Assembly (NCBI GenBank): GCA_028023455.1
Contig: JAQFVV010000285.1
Span: forward strand, 995,501 to 1,059,500
DNA length: 64,000 nt
Direction: 5' to 3'
Source: Epiperipatus broadwayi
Lineage: Eukaryota; Onychophora; Udeonychophora; Euonychophora; Peripatidae
Positions 34,548-44,874 of this stretch are shown one piece after another. Each line of letters begins with the position of its first letter. The stretch's first letter is position 1. Made by a program: the position numbers and the translations under genes. The notes under the pieces are model-generated. The model was not told the DNA's origin. It saw only the letters and a program-made list of their open reading frames with translations, and ran no database searches.

Positions 34548-35068
34548 TTATGTTGGACTATTTCTATCATCTATCATTAAATATTAAATGTCCACATGTT
34601 CACTTGGTAAAATGCAAAAAATATTGGATTAAGAGGAAAAGTTGTAAAGAAAGAAAATCAAGGAAGCTGCTCATAAGGTAATGGCAAAAAAACCCTGAGT
34701 CAATCCAGTGTGGCAATACACAATGTATGGAAGCTTCTAATTAACCTTGCTCTTAAAAACAGTATTAAAAAACTGAAAGACTCATAAGGATTTTTACTAT
34801 CTGTTGCCTTTGACAGAATAGTTTAGTTGGTAAGAGCTTTGTCTTAAAATTTGATATTTTAGAATCTAAAGTATAACTTTGACTTGGATGCTAATATTTT
34901 TCACTGGTGAGGCCAGCAACATCTGAAGAAGAATGGAGAATAATACTACTCAAAATGTTGTGTAATTACTAACAACACAGTTGTTTGTATTTGAAAAGTT
35001 TAAATAAAGTTTAAAATTTTTTATACATCCAACATTTAATGATAGATTGTGGAAATAGTTCAGCATAT
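34548..35068 (+). mobile_element. Penelope-like element (family 1), second copy, plus strand
   Basis: The ends are inverse copies of each other (TTGGACTATTTCTATCAT at 34554 and the complement near 35050) and match the outer ends of the 30.4-31.7 kb element. Inside are a broken endonuclease C-terminus (34615-34780; residues matching KEAAHKVMAKKP and SSVAIHNVWKLLIN in shifted frames), the tRNA-like module (34808-34900) and the CTGAAGAAG hammerhead-like segment (34930-34965). The minisatellite is absent. It sits inside the RTE LINE. Confidence 0.75.
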
Positions 35069-35069
35069 T

Positions 35070-35830
35070 ATCACTTAGTAAAACTCTTGTATAGAACTGA
35101 CAGAAAATTGATTGGTCTATAATTTTTAATATTTCTTTTATATTTTTTAAAATATTAATTATAATTAAAATTAAGCCTTTAGCTGTATTAAATATAATAT
35201 AAATATTAAAATTAATAAGTAATCATACTTGAATTAAATTACTTAAATTTACTTTTTATAAATATATTAATATGTCGAGACAATTCGTTTTGTAGGTAAT
35301 AATGTTTATTGGAATAATTTATTTGTATTATATATTTATAATTCTGAAGAAAATTAAGATTTGTAATCTATTTTGGAATTCTAAATAAAATATTCTGTTA
35401 TAGAATACATACAGTAAATGTTTTTATATATTACTACTATTATTGATATTACTATTTCATGCTTTCAGTCAACTGGTATACCTTTATTATTTGTATATTT
35501 TATGTCTGGCTTTGCGTCTAATTCTATTTCTTTCTCCAGCTTCTCTTATAATATATATCATTTTCAAACTTTTCTATTATTTTTTATAGATTTGATTGCT
35601 TATTCACGTATTAATTTAAAATAATTAAAATTTCCAAATATTTTTTTTTTTTTTGTATAATCATAAGGATAAATTATTTTTTTGTACATTGGTATTTGTT
35701 TATAATTTTTATTAAGGTACTATCTTTTTTATATTACTGAAACAACTTTCCTTACTATTAAGTATAAAGATGTTTCACTCTTTTTATAGCTTTACAACTA
35801 TGTTTTTGTATGTCATTGTTGTGTTGTTTA
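35070..35830 (-). mobile_element. RTE LINE fragment, upstream part
   Basis: Minus strand. Around 35160-35090 the reading gives a run like NYRPINFLSVLYKSF, the NYRPI region of the RTE reverse transcriptase (compare 3.88 kb). Further right the sequence is too decayed to assign. Some of this stretch may be unrelated AT-rich DNA. Confidence 0.45.
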
Positions 35831-35994
35831 TTGTGTGAATATGATAAACACAGACTCATAAAATACAATCAAATATTTATTAATTAAAACAAATGTAAAA
35901 ATATATATTTATAATGTATACAACCATTATATTTATGCCTGAAACCATTGCCTTGGTATAGCATATAATTTGCATGTAACTATCAATGTAAAAG

Positions 35995-36150
35995 ACTTCA
36001 GGTAGCCTTTTAGAGTTACTTACTATTTCCAAATATGCTGTAAAAGCTTGCCTCATGAGTAGGTATGGTGTCACTTCCAGATGTTCTGTGACAATTTGCT
36101 TTAGGTCTGATTTAGGTTCTAGCACCTTGCATCACTGTTTAACCATAATA
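35995..36150 (-). CDS. Possible single exon or coding fragment, unrecognised
   Basis: Minus strand. A protein-like run of about 36 codons (PKSDLKQIVTEHLEVTPYLL ... QAFTAYLEI) is preceded by an AG at about 36126 and followed by GTAAGTAAC, a good donor-like sequence, at about 36030. Composition is less AT-biased than the surroundings. No family was recognised. It may equally be a transposon remnant. Confidence 0.3.
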
Positions 36151-36600
36151 TAAACAACATGTATATTGCCATACTGCAGTTTGCATCTAAGAGTAAATTG
36201 TTGTTTCTTTTTTATCTCCAACTAGATTGTTTATTTATAGTCTGATACCATTCCATAATGAAAGCAATTGGATTCTTTGAGCAATACCACCCATTATCCC
36301 ATTACTATTATTAGTTATACATTATCTATCTATCTATATATCTATTGATCTGTAATGATGAATGCTCAGTTCGATCTACATAAGATGAAATCTGGATTAG
36401 TTTGCTTGCTCATGGTAAGTTGAGATATAACTGTCATTGTGAACTTTTTTTCCCAATTACAGATGGTCATTTTTAAAATATTTTCAAATTTGTCCTTTCT
36501 TCATATATTTGCCCCATTTACTGATGAATTGCTGGGTTTTTTTACTATCAGGGATATATATATATATGATTATCAAAACAAGTTATAAATTTCATAACTT
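36150..36600. other. AT-rich tract, no gene seen
   Basis: (TCTA)n-like run at 36330-36350. Nothing else recognised. Confidence 0.35.
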
Positions 36601-36623
36601 GCTCATAGCTTGCATTTAATGAT

Positions 36624-36803
36624 CACTAGATGGAGCTTTCCCAATAGTTTCTAGTCTTCCTACCCTTTACTGCCATAAGCCAACTAGTTCGAAACCATGG
36701 TTTAAAGGTTGGAGACAATTTGAAAGAGATATTGAATTCTATCTCACTCAGCATTTATGTAAACAAAGCTTGATAGTGGGCTATTGGTAAAGCTCCATCT
36801 AGT
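36624..36803. repeat. Short inverted-repeat element, family D with hammerhead-like remnant
   Basis: The ends CTAGATGGAGCTTTCCCAAT (36627) and ATTGGTAAAGCTCCATCTAG (ending 36802) are inverse copies. Inside, CCTTTA (36664-36669) pairs perfectly with TAAAGG (36703-36708) around ACTGCC, a CCATAAGCC segment and CGAAACCATGGTT. This is the hammerhead order, but most of the CUGANGA box is deleted. Confidence 0.6.
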
Positions 36804-36827
36804 ATATATATATATTATCAATGGATG

Positions 36828-37043
36828 GCGTTTTACCAAAAACACCATCAAAGCATGTTTGTTTACATAAACGTCAGAGTAAGCATTCACTATCTCTTTC
36901 ATTAGTTCCACCTCCAGATCAGCTTGAAATCAGCTGATCTGGAGGTGGAACTAATGAAAGAGATAGTGAATGTTTACTCTGATGTTTATGTAAACAAACA
37001 TATGCTTTGATGGTGTTTTTGGTAAAACGCCATCTATTGATCA
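36828..37043. repeat. Near-perfect 216-bp palindrome
   Basis: Two arms of about 105 bp, with only a handful of mismatches, meet at a centre near 36936 (GATCAGCTTGAAATCAGCTGATC). The ends read GATGGCGTTTTACC and its complement. The terminal motif resembles that of the adjacent family D element (GATGGAGCTTTxCC), suggesting the same source. No coding capacity; it would form a long hairpin if transcribed. Confidence 0.9.
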
Positions 37044-37785
37044 TAAATACAAGCGTTAGCAAGTTTAACTTGTTTTTTGTTTTTCATATATATAACAGCC
37101 TTTAGTAGGATAAGGGTTATATTTTTGTTAAACTAATTCATGTTTGAACACATTTATTAATATTTTAAAGTTTTAAAATGACTTCAAGTTTTAACTTTAT
37201 TTCTGAAACTGTGAGAATAACTATTTTGAAGTAGACAAAGACAATACACATGGATGCTTGAATTTTAGGTATATATGTACATATAAAGTATTAAGATATA
37301 TTTTATAAATATTGAAAAGGGCCTTTTTATAATTTTTTTATAGGAATACAAAAAAATAGGTCACAGTTCCTCTACTCTAAAGATTACAGATGTGATTCAT
37401 TAATGCACATTTATAAAAGCTTTTGTTCCTCTAATTTTCCATTAGATCTTACAACTTATTAATTAGTTACATTTTATTTTAATTAGTGATCATTTCCTTT
37501 CTTTGAATTTATTATGTACCTCACATTTTTGAAATATAATATTTTGTTAAATGAAATGTAATTCAACATTGCTATATCTTCATATGGATGCTTTCATATA
37601 TTTTTCCTAAGGTTAAAATAAATTTATAGTTGTTTTTTTTTAATATAAGTTCCATTGGTCTTTTTCCATTTTTGTCTCAAAATTATCTGTTTCGCTTTCA
37701 TCTTTTATTTGCTTAACAATTTGAGAATTAATAATAAAATCAACACAGCTGTCTGTTGTTACTAACCCCACATAATCTTAATAAA
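37044..37785. other. AT-rich tract, no gene seen
   Basis: The right part may be decayed upstream sequence of the Penelope fragment that follows. Not resolvable by eye. Confidence 0.35.
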
Positions 37786-39430
37786 ATTTAAAATAATACA
37801 AAATTTTGTACTAATATTGATAAAAGGAGTAATGTAATGTATTCTATTTTATGCCAATATCCTGGTTGTAGTGTTATATATATATTGGTAAAACAAAGGC
37901 TAATATGAAATACCATCTTAGGCAACATTATCACACTTATAATAAAGCACAGAAGTGAATTAAGTGGGACTAAGTGGCCACATAGGGCTCTGAATACTAA
38001 AGGGAACCAAGGTTTTAAAATGTCCTTTCATTAGGATTCGAGGAAAATTATGTTTTTTTGTATACAATCAACCCTCCTATAATGCAGCATTATTTATGTT
38101 TTGAAGGAATTTATTTGAGTTTTGGTGAAATTCTAACTTTTAACTGGACATCAGGTGGTGAAACTAGTATAGCATAAATAGGCCCAAATTAAGTAAATAT
38201 ATTTTTTTAAAATTACACAAAAAAATCGTCTCTTCCCAAAATAATAATTTTATTTAAATTTAAATACTCTGCTTTTGAAAACATTATCGTAAATAAATTT
38301 TGCTGTTTTTCTGAAGCTGATTTATCTCCAGAGAGTTTTGTCTAAATTATATTTTGATTGGAGACAAGTAAAAATGAACTTTCTTTGTTAACATCTTAAC
38401 AACATTATGTTAAAAAAATTTTTTTACTTGGCGGAGAGACTAAAAGCTTTTAAACTATTTTACCAAAAAAGAGGGACATGAATTTACAATAAGAGAAAAT
38501 TTTATAGTCAATTCATTTTATGTCATATGTGATAACATCAAGCCAGGATTATGTAGAAGAACTCAGACATATGAAGTTGTTGTAGAGCCTTTACTAATTT
38601 TTTTTGATTGGAATTTATCAATAGAAAAAAAAATAAGGATAATAAAGTTTAAGTATATTTACAAAAATGACATAGATGTTTGCAAATTTGAAGATAAATT
38701 TGACCACCAGACATCTATCCAGCCACCAAAGAAATATCTTGCACATTTCCGAAATTTGAAATATTATTGAATTTCTTTTAACAATTCCCTTATCTAATTC
38801 GTTTTCTGTTTTAAAGCAAGCAAAAAATTATTTAAGGAGTACTATGGGAGAAGAAAGATTAAATAATATGGCTATTCTGTATATAGAGCAGGAAATTTTA
38901 AGCTGAATTGACATTGCAAAAATAATTGATGAATTTGCAAGAAATAAAACAAGATGGAAATTCTTGTAAAAATATGTTTTTTAATAAATTCATTTAATGT
39001 GTTATGATATGAAATGTTTAATTACTTTTCTTTTTTGTTAATAACTTAATGGAGTTTTCTTGAATTTTTTTTCCTAACTTGAGTTTGAGGGCCCCAAAAT
39101 TTTTATCACTTGCAGCTTCCATTTGGCTAGATCCACCTCTGATAAAGCATTAATAAATGATTTGGTTTATTCTGCTTTTTATAGTTAATCAATCTTCTAC
39201 CAGGCATATTTTTCATCCACAATCTTTTGAGATATTAATGCATAAAAGGCAGGAGTAAAATTAAAAAATCATATGTAATCAAAAATACTCTTTATGTGAT
39301 AAAATTTACATTGACTAGTTTTCCTATTAGTTCATCCTGGTTTATATAATAGCCATTTTGACATTTATCGATTAGTTTTTCTATACAGTTTATTGCCTTG
39401 ATAAGGGCTTAGGTCGAAAGTGCTGGGCCT
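37786..39430 (+). mobile_element. Penelope-like fragment (family 3), split by a hAT element
   Basis: Plus strand: SNVMYSILCQYPGC (37830-37870) is followed by IYIGKTKANMKYHLRQH, a clear GIY-YIG nuclease N-terminus with the YIGKT motif. The reading is broken at 37949 by a DNA transposon and resumes at 39150 (NDLVYSAF). At 39395-39425 a segment TTGATAAGGGCTTAGGTCGAAAG resembles a hammerhead with two mutated box positions. The reverse transcriptase is not seen. Confidence 0.7.
37950..39141 (+). mobile_element. Small hAT element with perfect 8-bp TSD
   Basis: A 1192-bp insertion bounded by ATAAAGCA at 37942-37949 and 39142-39149. Termini CAGAAGTGAATTAAG and CAGAGGTGGATCTAGC (reverse strand) are imperfect inverted repeats. 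Inside, on the plus strand, the C-terminal hAT dimerisation region is readable at about 38800-38960: QAKNYLRSTMGEERLNNMAI, then IAKIIDEFARNKTRW. The upstream transposase is decayed or deleted. The subgroup looks like the ZMYM1-like (DUF4371) hATs, distinct from the element at 17.3 kb. Non-autonomous. Confidence 0.85.
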
Positions 39431-39845
39431 TTATGTATTATTTATTGGTTTAATATTATATAAAATATTAGTGTCTCTATCAGTAACAAACCATGTTGTT
39501 TTTATTATTTCAAGTGAAGATAGAAGTATTTGTTTATTATAGTTTGAGAATTAAAGTCTTTGATGTCGATTTTAAAATGTTTTTGTTCAGATCAAAATTA
39601 TTCCTTACGTAAATTATATAAAAATAGTTTTCTTAAAAAATCTGGATAGAAATTATTGGAAGTAAATCTAATTATATAAAATAAGGAACTTTCTATTAAA
39701 TTCAACAATTATTATTTTTTTTTTAATAAATCCTTTTTCCATTTTGCTTCCAATGATTTCATAATAAAGTGCATTTTTCCTTTTGAAAACAATTATCACT
39801 TCATTTTTTTTATTTTATTAAATCAGATAAAATTTTATTCAACAA
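39431..39845. other. AT-rich tract, likely 3' flank of the exon to the right
   Basis: On the minus strand this follows the stop codon at 39846-39848 and contains several AATAAA sites (for example in the 39805-39840 region), compatible with a 3' untranslated region. Nothing else was seen. Confidence 0.3.
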
Positions 39846-39994
39846 TTAATCAGTTCTTTTTTCCATTTTTTTGTAGTTTTCGAAAGCAATTTGCAGTTCT
39901 AAAGATATGCACATTAAATAGCGGTCTCGGTTTGTAATCCGGAATTTGTAGCATTCTTTCTGCTTCCAGTCAATGATAACTCCCTGTTCAGACT
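39846..39994 (-). CDS. Putative terminal exon of a host gene
   Basis: Minus strand, 149 bp. A pyrimidine-rich tract ending TTTTGTAG precedes the exon at 39995. It opens in phase and encodes about 48 residues, starting SEQGVIIDWKQKECYKF, continuing RITNRDRYLMCISLELQ and ending MEKRTD before TAA at 39848-39846. Codon use and residue composition look like a real protein, with no frame breaks, unlike the transposons around it. AATAAA sites follow. The candidate exon at 41.01 kb joins it in phase: a G left over there plus AG here gives one GAG codon. I do not recognise the protein family. Confidence 0.5.
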
Positions 39995-39996
39995 CT

Positions 39997-41008
39997 ACAA
40001 AATAAAGGAAATGATTTATTTTAGTCTCTCATGATTTAAAATACATAAAAATATTAACATTTTTGCACCCACTCATCACACATATTCTTTATGTTCAAAT
40101 TACAGTTATAACTAACTAGATGGTATCTAAGCAAAAAATGACGGCATTTTCTTGACCTCAAAATAGAGGAAAGAGTTAAATCTACTAAACACATATCCTG
40201 GCTCATACTGTTTGTGAACATCTCACTATGTGAACAATCTTAATGATGAACATTATAAATTTATTTTGACAATTTATTAAGACTTTTAGAGAAAACTAAA
40301 GAACTTCTTTCAGTAAAGCAAATTCTAGTGAACTTCTTTTAGAAGCATTTTTACATAAGGGTTCATCGGAGTATAATTAACATTATATATATATATAAGA
40401 AGCACAGCTCTCTGTTCTCTTCAGTGTCCAATACTTCACAGGGCTCACTCCACACAACACTACCGTTTCCATGAAGTTATAAAAATATATATTCATTTTT
40501 TATACTTATTTCCATATAATATATATAAGGTGTTTTTAAAATTATAACAGTATTACATTAAAATAAGATTAAAATTAGAAAAAATTGACACCATATACAT
40601 CCAAACATATATATATATATAGGATTTAAAATACTCCATTAATTGGGGGTAATTTAAAACTTCAATGTATACATTTGGTGTCATTCTTTTCTAATTTTAT
40701 CGTACTCCAAGGTGTTTCTTCCTAAGTTCTATTTCTGAAAGCAGATATTGATTGTCAAACAAACTAAATATTGAAAGAATGCAGTAACAAAGAGTATATA
40801 CTATTGCTTTCAAATTATTTTTTTTCAAAGACATTCAAATAATTTAAGATTTTCCCAACTTTAAATATCGGTAATAACGTTTCTAGAAGAACATTTTAAT
40901 TAAAAAAAATTATCTTTATATATTTTAACAAAAACTATAATATTACTTACAAAATAAGAATTTAAAATAATCGCAGTTTAATATGTTACATAAAATTATC
41001 TTTTCTAT
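39997..41008. other. Putative intron, AT-rich, with small inverted repeat
   Basis: It holds a small inverted repeat: the AAAATTAGAAAAAATTGACA block at about 40571 and its near complement at about 40675-40698, around a (TA)n tract. Confidence 0.35.
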
Positions 41009-41011
41009 TAC

Positions 41012-41055
41012 CTACTGCCATCACTTCCTGTTGGTACATACGTCCATCAGGTATG
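41012..41055 (-). CDS. Putative penultimate exon of a host gene
   Basis: Minus strand. The reading PDGRMYQQEVMAV ends with a single G before GTAATAG at 41011, a donor-like site. The leftover base matches the phase of the exon at 39994. The 5' limit is unclear: no AG acceptor precedes PDG, and a stop and a (TA)n tract lie just upstream. The exon may start at the ATG (41039-41037), at an AG a few bases further in, or be truncated by a microsatellite or insertion. Confidence 0.35.
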
Positions 41056-42994
41056 ATTGATTATATATATATTATAATGGTATAAAATGAGAACAATGGA
41101 AAGACACCGTCATGTATCTAAATTGAAGTACCAACCAATCTATCACTGAATAAAAATTGAATAAAATACAAGAGACACTCTTTGGTATATCCTACAAATT
41201 CAGGTGTACTCTTCAAAACAAAACTAAAGATCCGAAATTTATAATGATAAAAAAAAAACATTGAGACAAAAAATATAAAAGACTCTGTTTATATATCCTG
41301 GATTCCAAATCCATAATTTATACTGATATAGTCAGAAAAAAATAAAGAATGCTAGCTCTTATTAATGTCCAGTAATTATAAAGTAGGAACTTAGAATAAT
41401 TCTAACTAAATATACAAATATATAATGAATACAGGTGTAAGCCAAAATTGGTAATACTATATCAGTTGATAAATCAATCCCTAATAAAATAGATAAGGAA
41501 TGTTTAGCAGGCTTTTATAAATAAGATGCTCTAAAATCCATGTTGGTATAATATTTAAAATTTATTGTTAAATTTGCCTAGATATTTAGCTGTTGTATAT
41601 TGAATTATGTAATATCTAAAAATATGAAAAATAATAAGCTTAATAACTAATATAATTTTATTACAAAATTTATTAATAGCTTTGACATCAATAAACACTC
41701 ATGAAAATATTAAATTAACCTTGATTAAATATTGAGCACCAGTGTAATGATAATATTTATATTACTCACTAGTTAGATCTTCTATATCCAAGTTTATTTT
41801 TACAATAGAAATTATAATTGTTATACTTTATAGTTGTTAATGTAAATCAAACTCAAAATTTAAATAATGAAAATTTATTTACAAATATACAATAGCATAA
41901 TTAAAATTATGAATATATTATAGGAATTAAAATTAAAATACTATGAACTTAGACCAGATGTTCATTCAAAAAAACAGAATAAAATGAACTACCTATACAA
42001 TTATGAAATAAGGTCTAACTTGTTACAGTCTATTTACCAGTTATGTACTGAATAAACTTTAAAAAGTTATTAAGCAAAAAATCTCTTTAAATCACTAATC
42101 ATAAAATTTAAAAGATTATTATGATTTGTTTTGATTAAGTATCCACTTAAATATTCATTTACATATAAAACATAAGTTAAAATGGCTTTTATACATATAA
42201 TAGTAGTATTAAATCATGAATAAAATCAAACAACCTGCAAATTATGATTAATATTCATCATTAAAATGGTCTTTAGATTCATTTTATCACATTCCAAAAG
42301 AATATATAATCCATTAAGAGAATCCAATAGTTAGGATGTATTAACCAATAAGAAAAGAGTGTAATATTTGAAGCTTATTATTCCATGAGCTAACAACTAG
42401 TAATTTTCATTATGATATTGGGGCATAGTAATCATTTTAAGATTATTATCAATTTATAAATTATCATATTTATCCTTATAATTCTGGTTTCATTAACATA
42501 TATATTGAACACAAATGCCAACGGATATTAATTTCCATGGCTGATTTTATTTAATATTTCACCTATTAAATTATCTATTTGAAATAGTTGGTACAAGATG
42601 TAGATAAATACATACACACACACACACATATATATATATACTTTGTAATTATAATAAAAATACATACATATGTTATGTCTATATACATACATATATACAT
42701 TTACATTATTTTTAAATCCTTGCAATTTAACTTTATTCTTTGGCATTCACATACATATTTTTCAGGCACATATATATAAATATCCACATTGAACTTAAAC
42801 AAGCATTTAAACATTCCCTCATAAAATTATAGAATGCTACAGCAAATGATAAATTCTATTTAGCTGTTGCTTTAAAGGTTTTCAAAGACTTAAGTTTGTC
42901 CACCAGGTAAGCATTATCTACTCTCTGATTATATTGTTTTCTTTAAAACATTTTTAAAATATATATACTGCATATATATAAAAATATTTATTAA
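41056..42994. other. AT-rich tract, no gene seen
   Basis: (CA)n/(TA)n at 42609-42640 and several short (TA)n runs. Further exons of the putative gene were sought and not found. Confidence 0.35.
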
Positions 42995-43286
42995 AAAAAA
43001 AATAATAGTCAAATATGTTTAAAAATATATATATACAAGCAACAAAGATTACAAATTATAAAATTATTATATAAAAACCTTTTTCGGAAAATTATGTTTT
43101 TTTGCCCTTTTCAATATGTCTCCACGATTTAAAGCACATACAGCGACATCTATATCAATGCATGAGAGAAGACAGATAAACAAATGGATATCTGACACGA
43201 TCTATTATGTGATTTTTTTTTTCTCAATTCTACTACAAAATTACTCTGCTATATATATTGAATGGATATATATCCACATATATTAA

Positions 43287-43500
43287 TTAATTAACTATCC
43301 ATTCTTTATCCATTAACCACTTATTATTTAACTTAATGGATGTTTTGTATATATTCATACAGTTGTTTTTATTATACATGATGTAGTTTGTTTTATATAT
43401 TTTACGTCTATTAACATTTTTAATATAATCAAAAACACTTATCAATACAATTTTTTTTATGACCATACTGCAAATAATGAACATATAATGCAGATCTATC
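43287..43500 (-). pseudogene. Penelope-like endonuclease C-terminus, left arm
   Basis: Minus strand. A DYIKNVNRRKIYKTN ... NNCMNIYKTSIKLNN ... DKEWIVN run ends at 43287. It mirrors 44.71-44.87 kb. The upstream part of the frame beyond about 43500 runs into family A and is spurious. Confidence 0.75.
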
Positions 43501-43628
43501 ATCTTTAAACAATCCAAAACAAAGCAAAACTCTCCATATAGTAGTGCCATCTTGTGCTAACAAGAGCAATCAATGGATGCCAGAAGTCTTGTGCATAAAA
43601 TCCCTATCTAGTGCCTACTCATCCAATA

Positions 43629-43670
43629 TCTCCAGATTAGTTTCTGGCTTGTAGCCTTCATCAGTGAGGA
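43629..43670 (-). ncRNA. Type I hammerhead candidate (family A, left arm)
   Basis: Minus strand: stem I TCCTCA (43670-43665), CTGATGA (43664-43658), stem II with GGC/GCC, GAAAC (43644-43640) and triplet ATC instead of GTC, which still fits NUH. The pairing strand reads TGGAGA. The core is intact by eye. Confidence 0.7.
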
Positions 43671-44234
43671 GCCTTGGATCTGAGAGCACTGCACCTAGAT
43701 CTTAGGATCTAATGCAACCCTCCAGCACCCACCTTTTAACTCTATTTAACTACAAAACTATGAGAATGAAATTGAAAACACTATTAATATTTTTCAATCC
43801 AAGCTCAACAGCTTATATAATCATATGGGTCTGAACTCAATTCAGTACCCATACATTTTGGTGTCTTTGGCTCTTTAACAACCATAGCCACCACTATCCT
43901 ATTAGGCAGGATTGGTGTTAAACCACTAAACATCACATGATCACTATCTCATACTAGCACAATAATCATGTGATGTTTAGTGGTTTAACACCAATCCTGC
44001 CTAATAGGATAGTGGTGGCTATGGTTGTTAAAGAGCCAAAGACACCAAAATGTATGGGTACTGAATTGAGTTAAGACCCATATAACTATATAAGCTGTTG
44101 AGCTTGGATTGAAAATATTAATAGTGTTATCAATTTCATTCTCATAGTTTTGTAGTTAAATAGAGTTAAAAGGTGGGTGCTGGAGGGTTGCATTAGATCC
44201 TAAGATCTAGGTGCAGTGCTCTCAGATCCAAGGC

Positions 44235-44276
44235 TCCTCACTGATGAAGGCCACAAGCCAGAAACTAGTCTGGGGA
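44235..44276 (+). ncRNA. Type I hammerhead candidate, intact (family A, right arm)
   Basis: Stem I TCCTCA (44235-44240) with TGGGGA (44271-44276), box CTGATGA (44241-44247), stem II segment 44248-44260, GAAAC (44261-44265), triplet GTC (44268-44270). Same architecture as 21100-21141. Confidence 0.75.
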
Positions 44277-44449
44277 TATTGGATGAGTAGGCACTAGATA
44301 GGAATTTTATGCACAAGACTTCTGGCGTCCATTGATTGCTCTTGTTAGCACAAGATGGCACTACTATATGGAGAATTTTGCTTTGTTTTAGATTGTTTAA
44401 TAACAATTATTGTGCTAGTATGAGATAGTGATCATGTGATGTTTAGTGG

Positions 44450-44660
44450 TTATCTATCATCTTTTCTAGAAATAGCATCATTGTGTTCTTTAGCTCTTTC
44501 TCCCAATTGCTTTGATGTCTGGCCATAGTAAATCATATTATTTTTGTAATATGATTTACTATGGCCAGACATCAAATATGATTTACTATGGCCAGACATC
44601 AAAGCAATTGGGAGAAAGAGCTAAAGAACTCAATGATGCTATTGCTAGGAAAGATGATAG
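44450..44660. repeat. Nested small inversion and 28-bp duplication in Penelope coding sequence
   Basis: The segment 44450-44540 is the inverse copy of 44571-44660, both from the GIY-YIG coding region. Between them ATGATTTACTATGGCCAGAC is repeated in tandem (44551 and about 44578). The pattern fits template switching during reverse transcription. Confidence 0.8.
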
Positions 44661-44874
44661 ATCTGCGTTATATGTTCATTATTTGCAGTACGGACATAAA
44701 ATAAATTGTATTGATAATATAAGTGTTCTTGATTATATTAAAAATGTTAATAGATGTAAAATATATGAAACAAACTACATCATGTATAATAAAAACAACT
44801 GTATGAATATATACAAAACATCCATTAAGTTAAATAATAAGTGGTTAATGGATAAAGAATGGATAGTTAATTAA
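44546..44874 (+). pseudogene. Penelope-like GIY-YIG endonuclease (family 2), longest copy
   Basis: Plus strand, open to the stop at 44872-44874. IYYGQTSKQLGERAKEL shows the YIG-type motif (here YYGQT) and the catalytic arginine position of GIY-YIG nucleases. It is followed by ALYVHYLQYGHKIN (conserved His) and the family 2 C-terminus (KIYETNYIMYNKNN, DKEWIVN). The 5' part is lost into the nested inversion, so no reverse transcriptase is present. Length about 95-100 residues of true domain. Confidence 0.8.
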
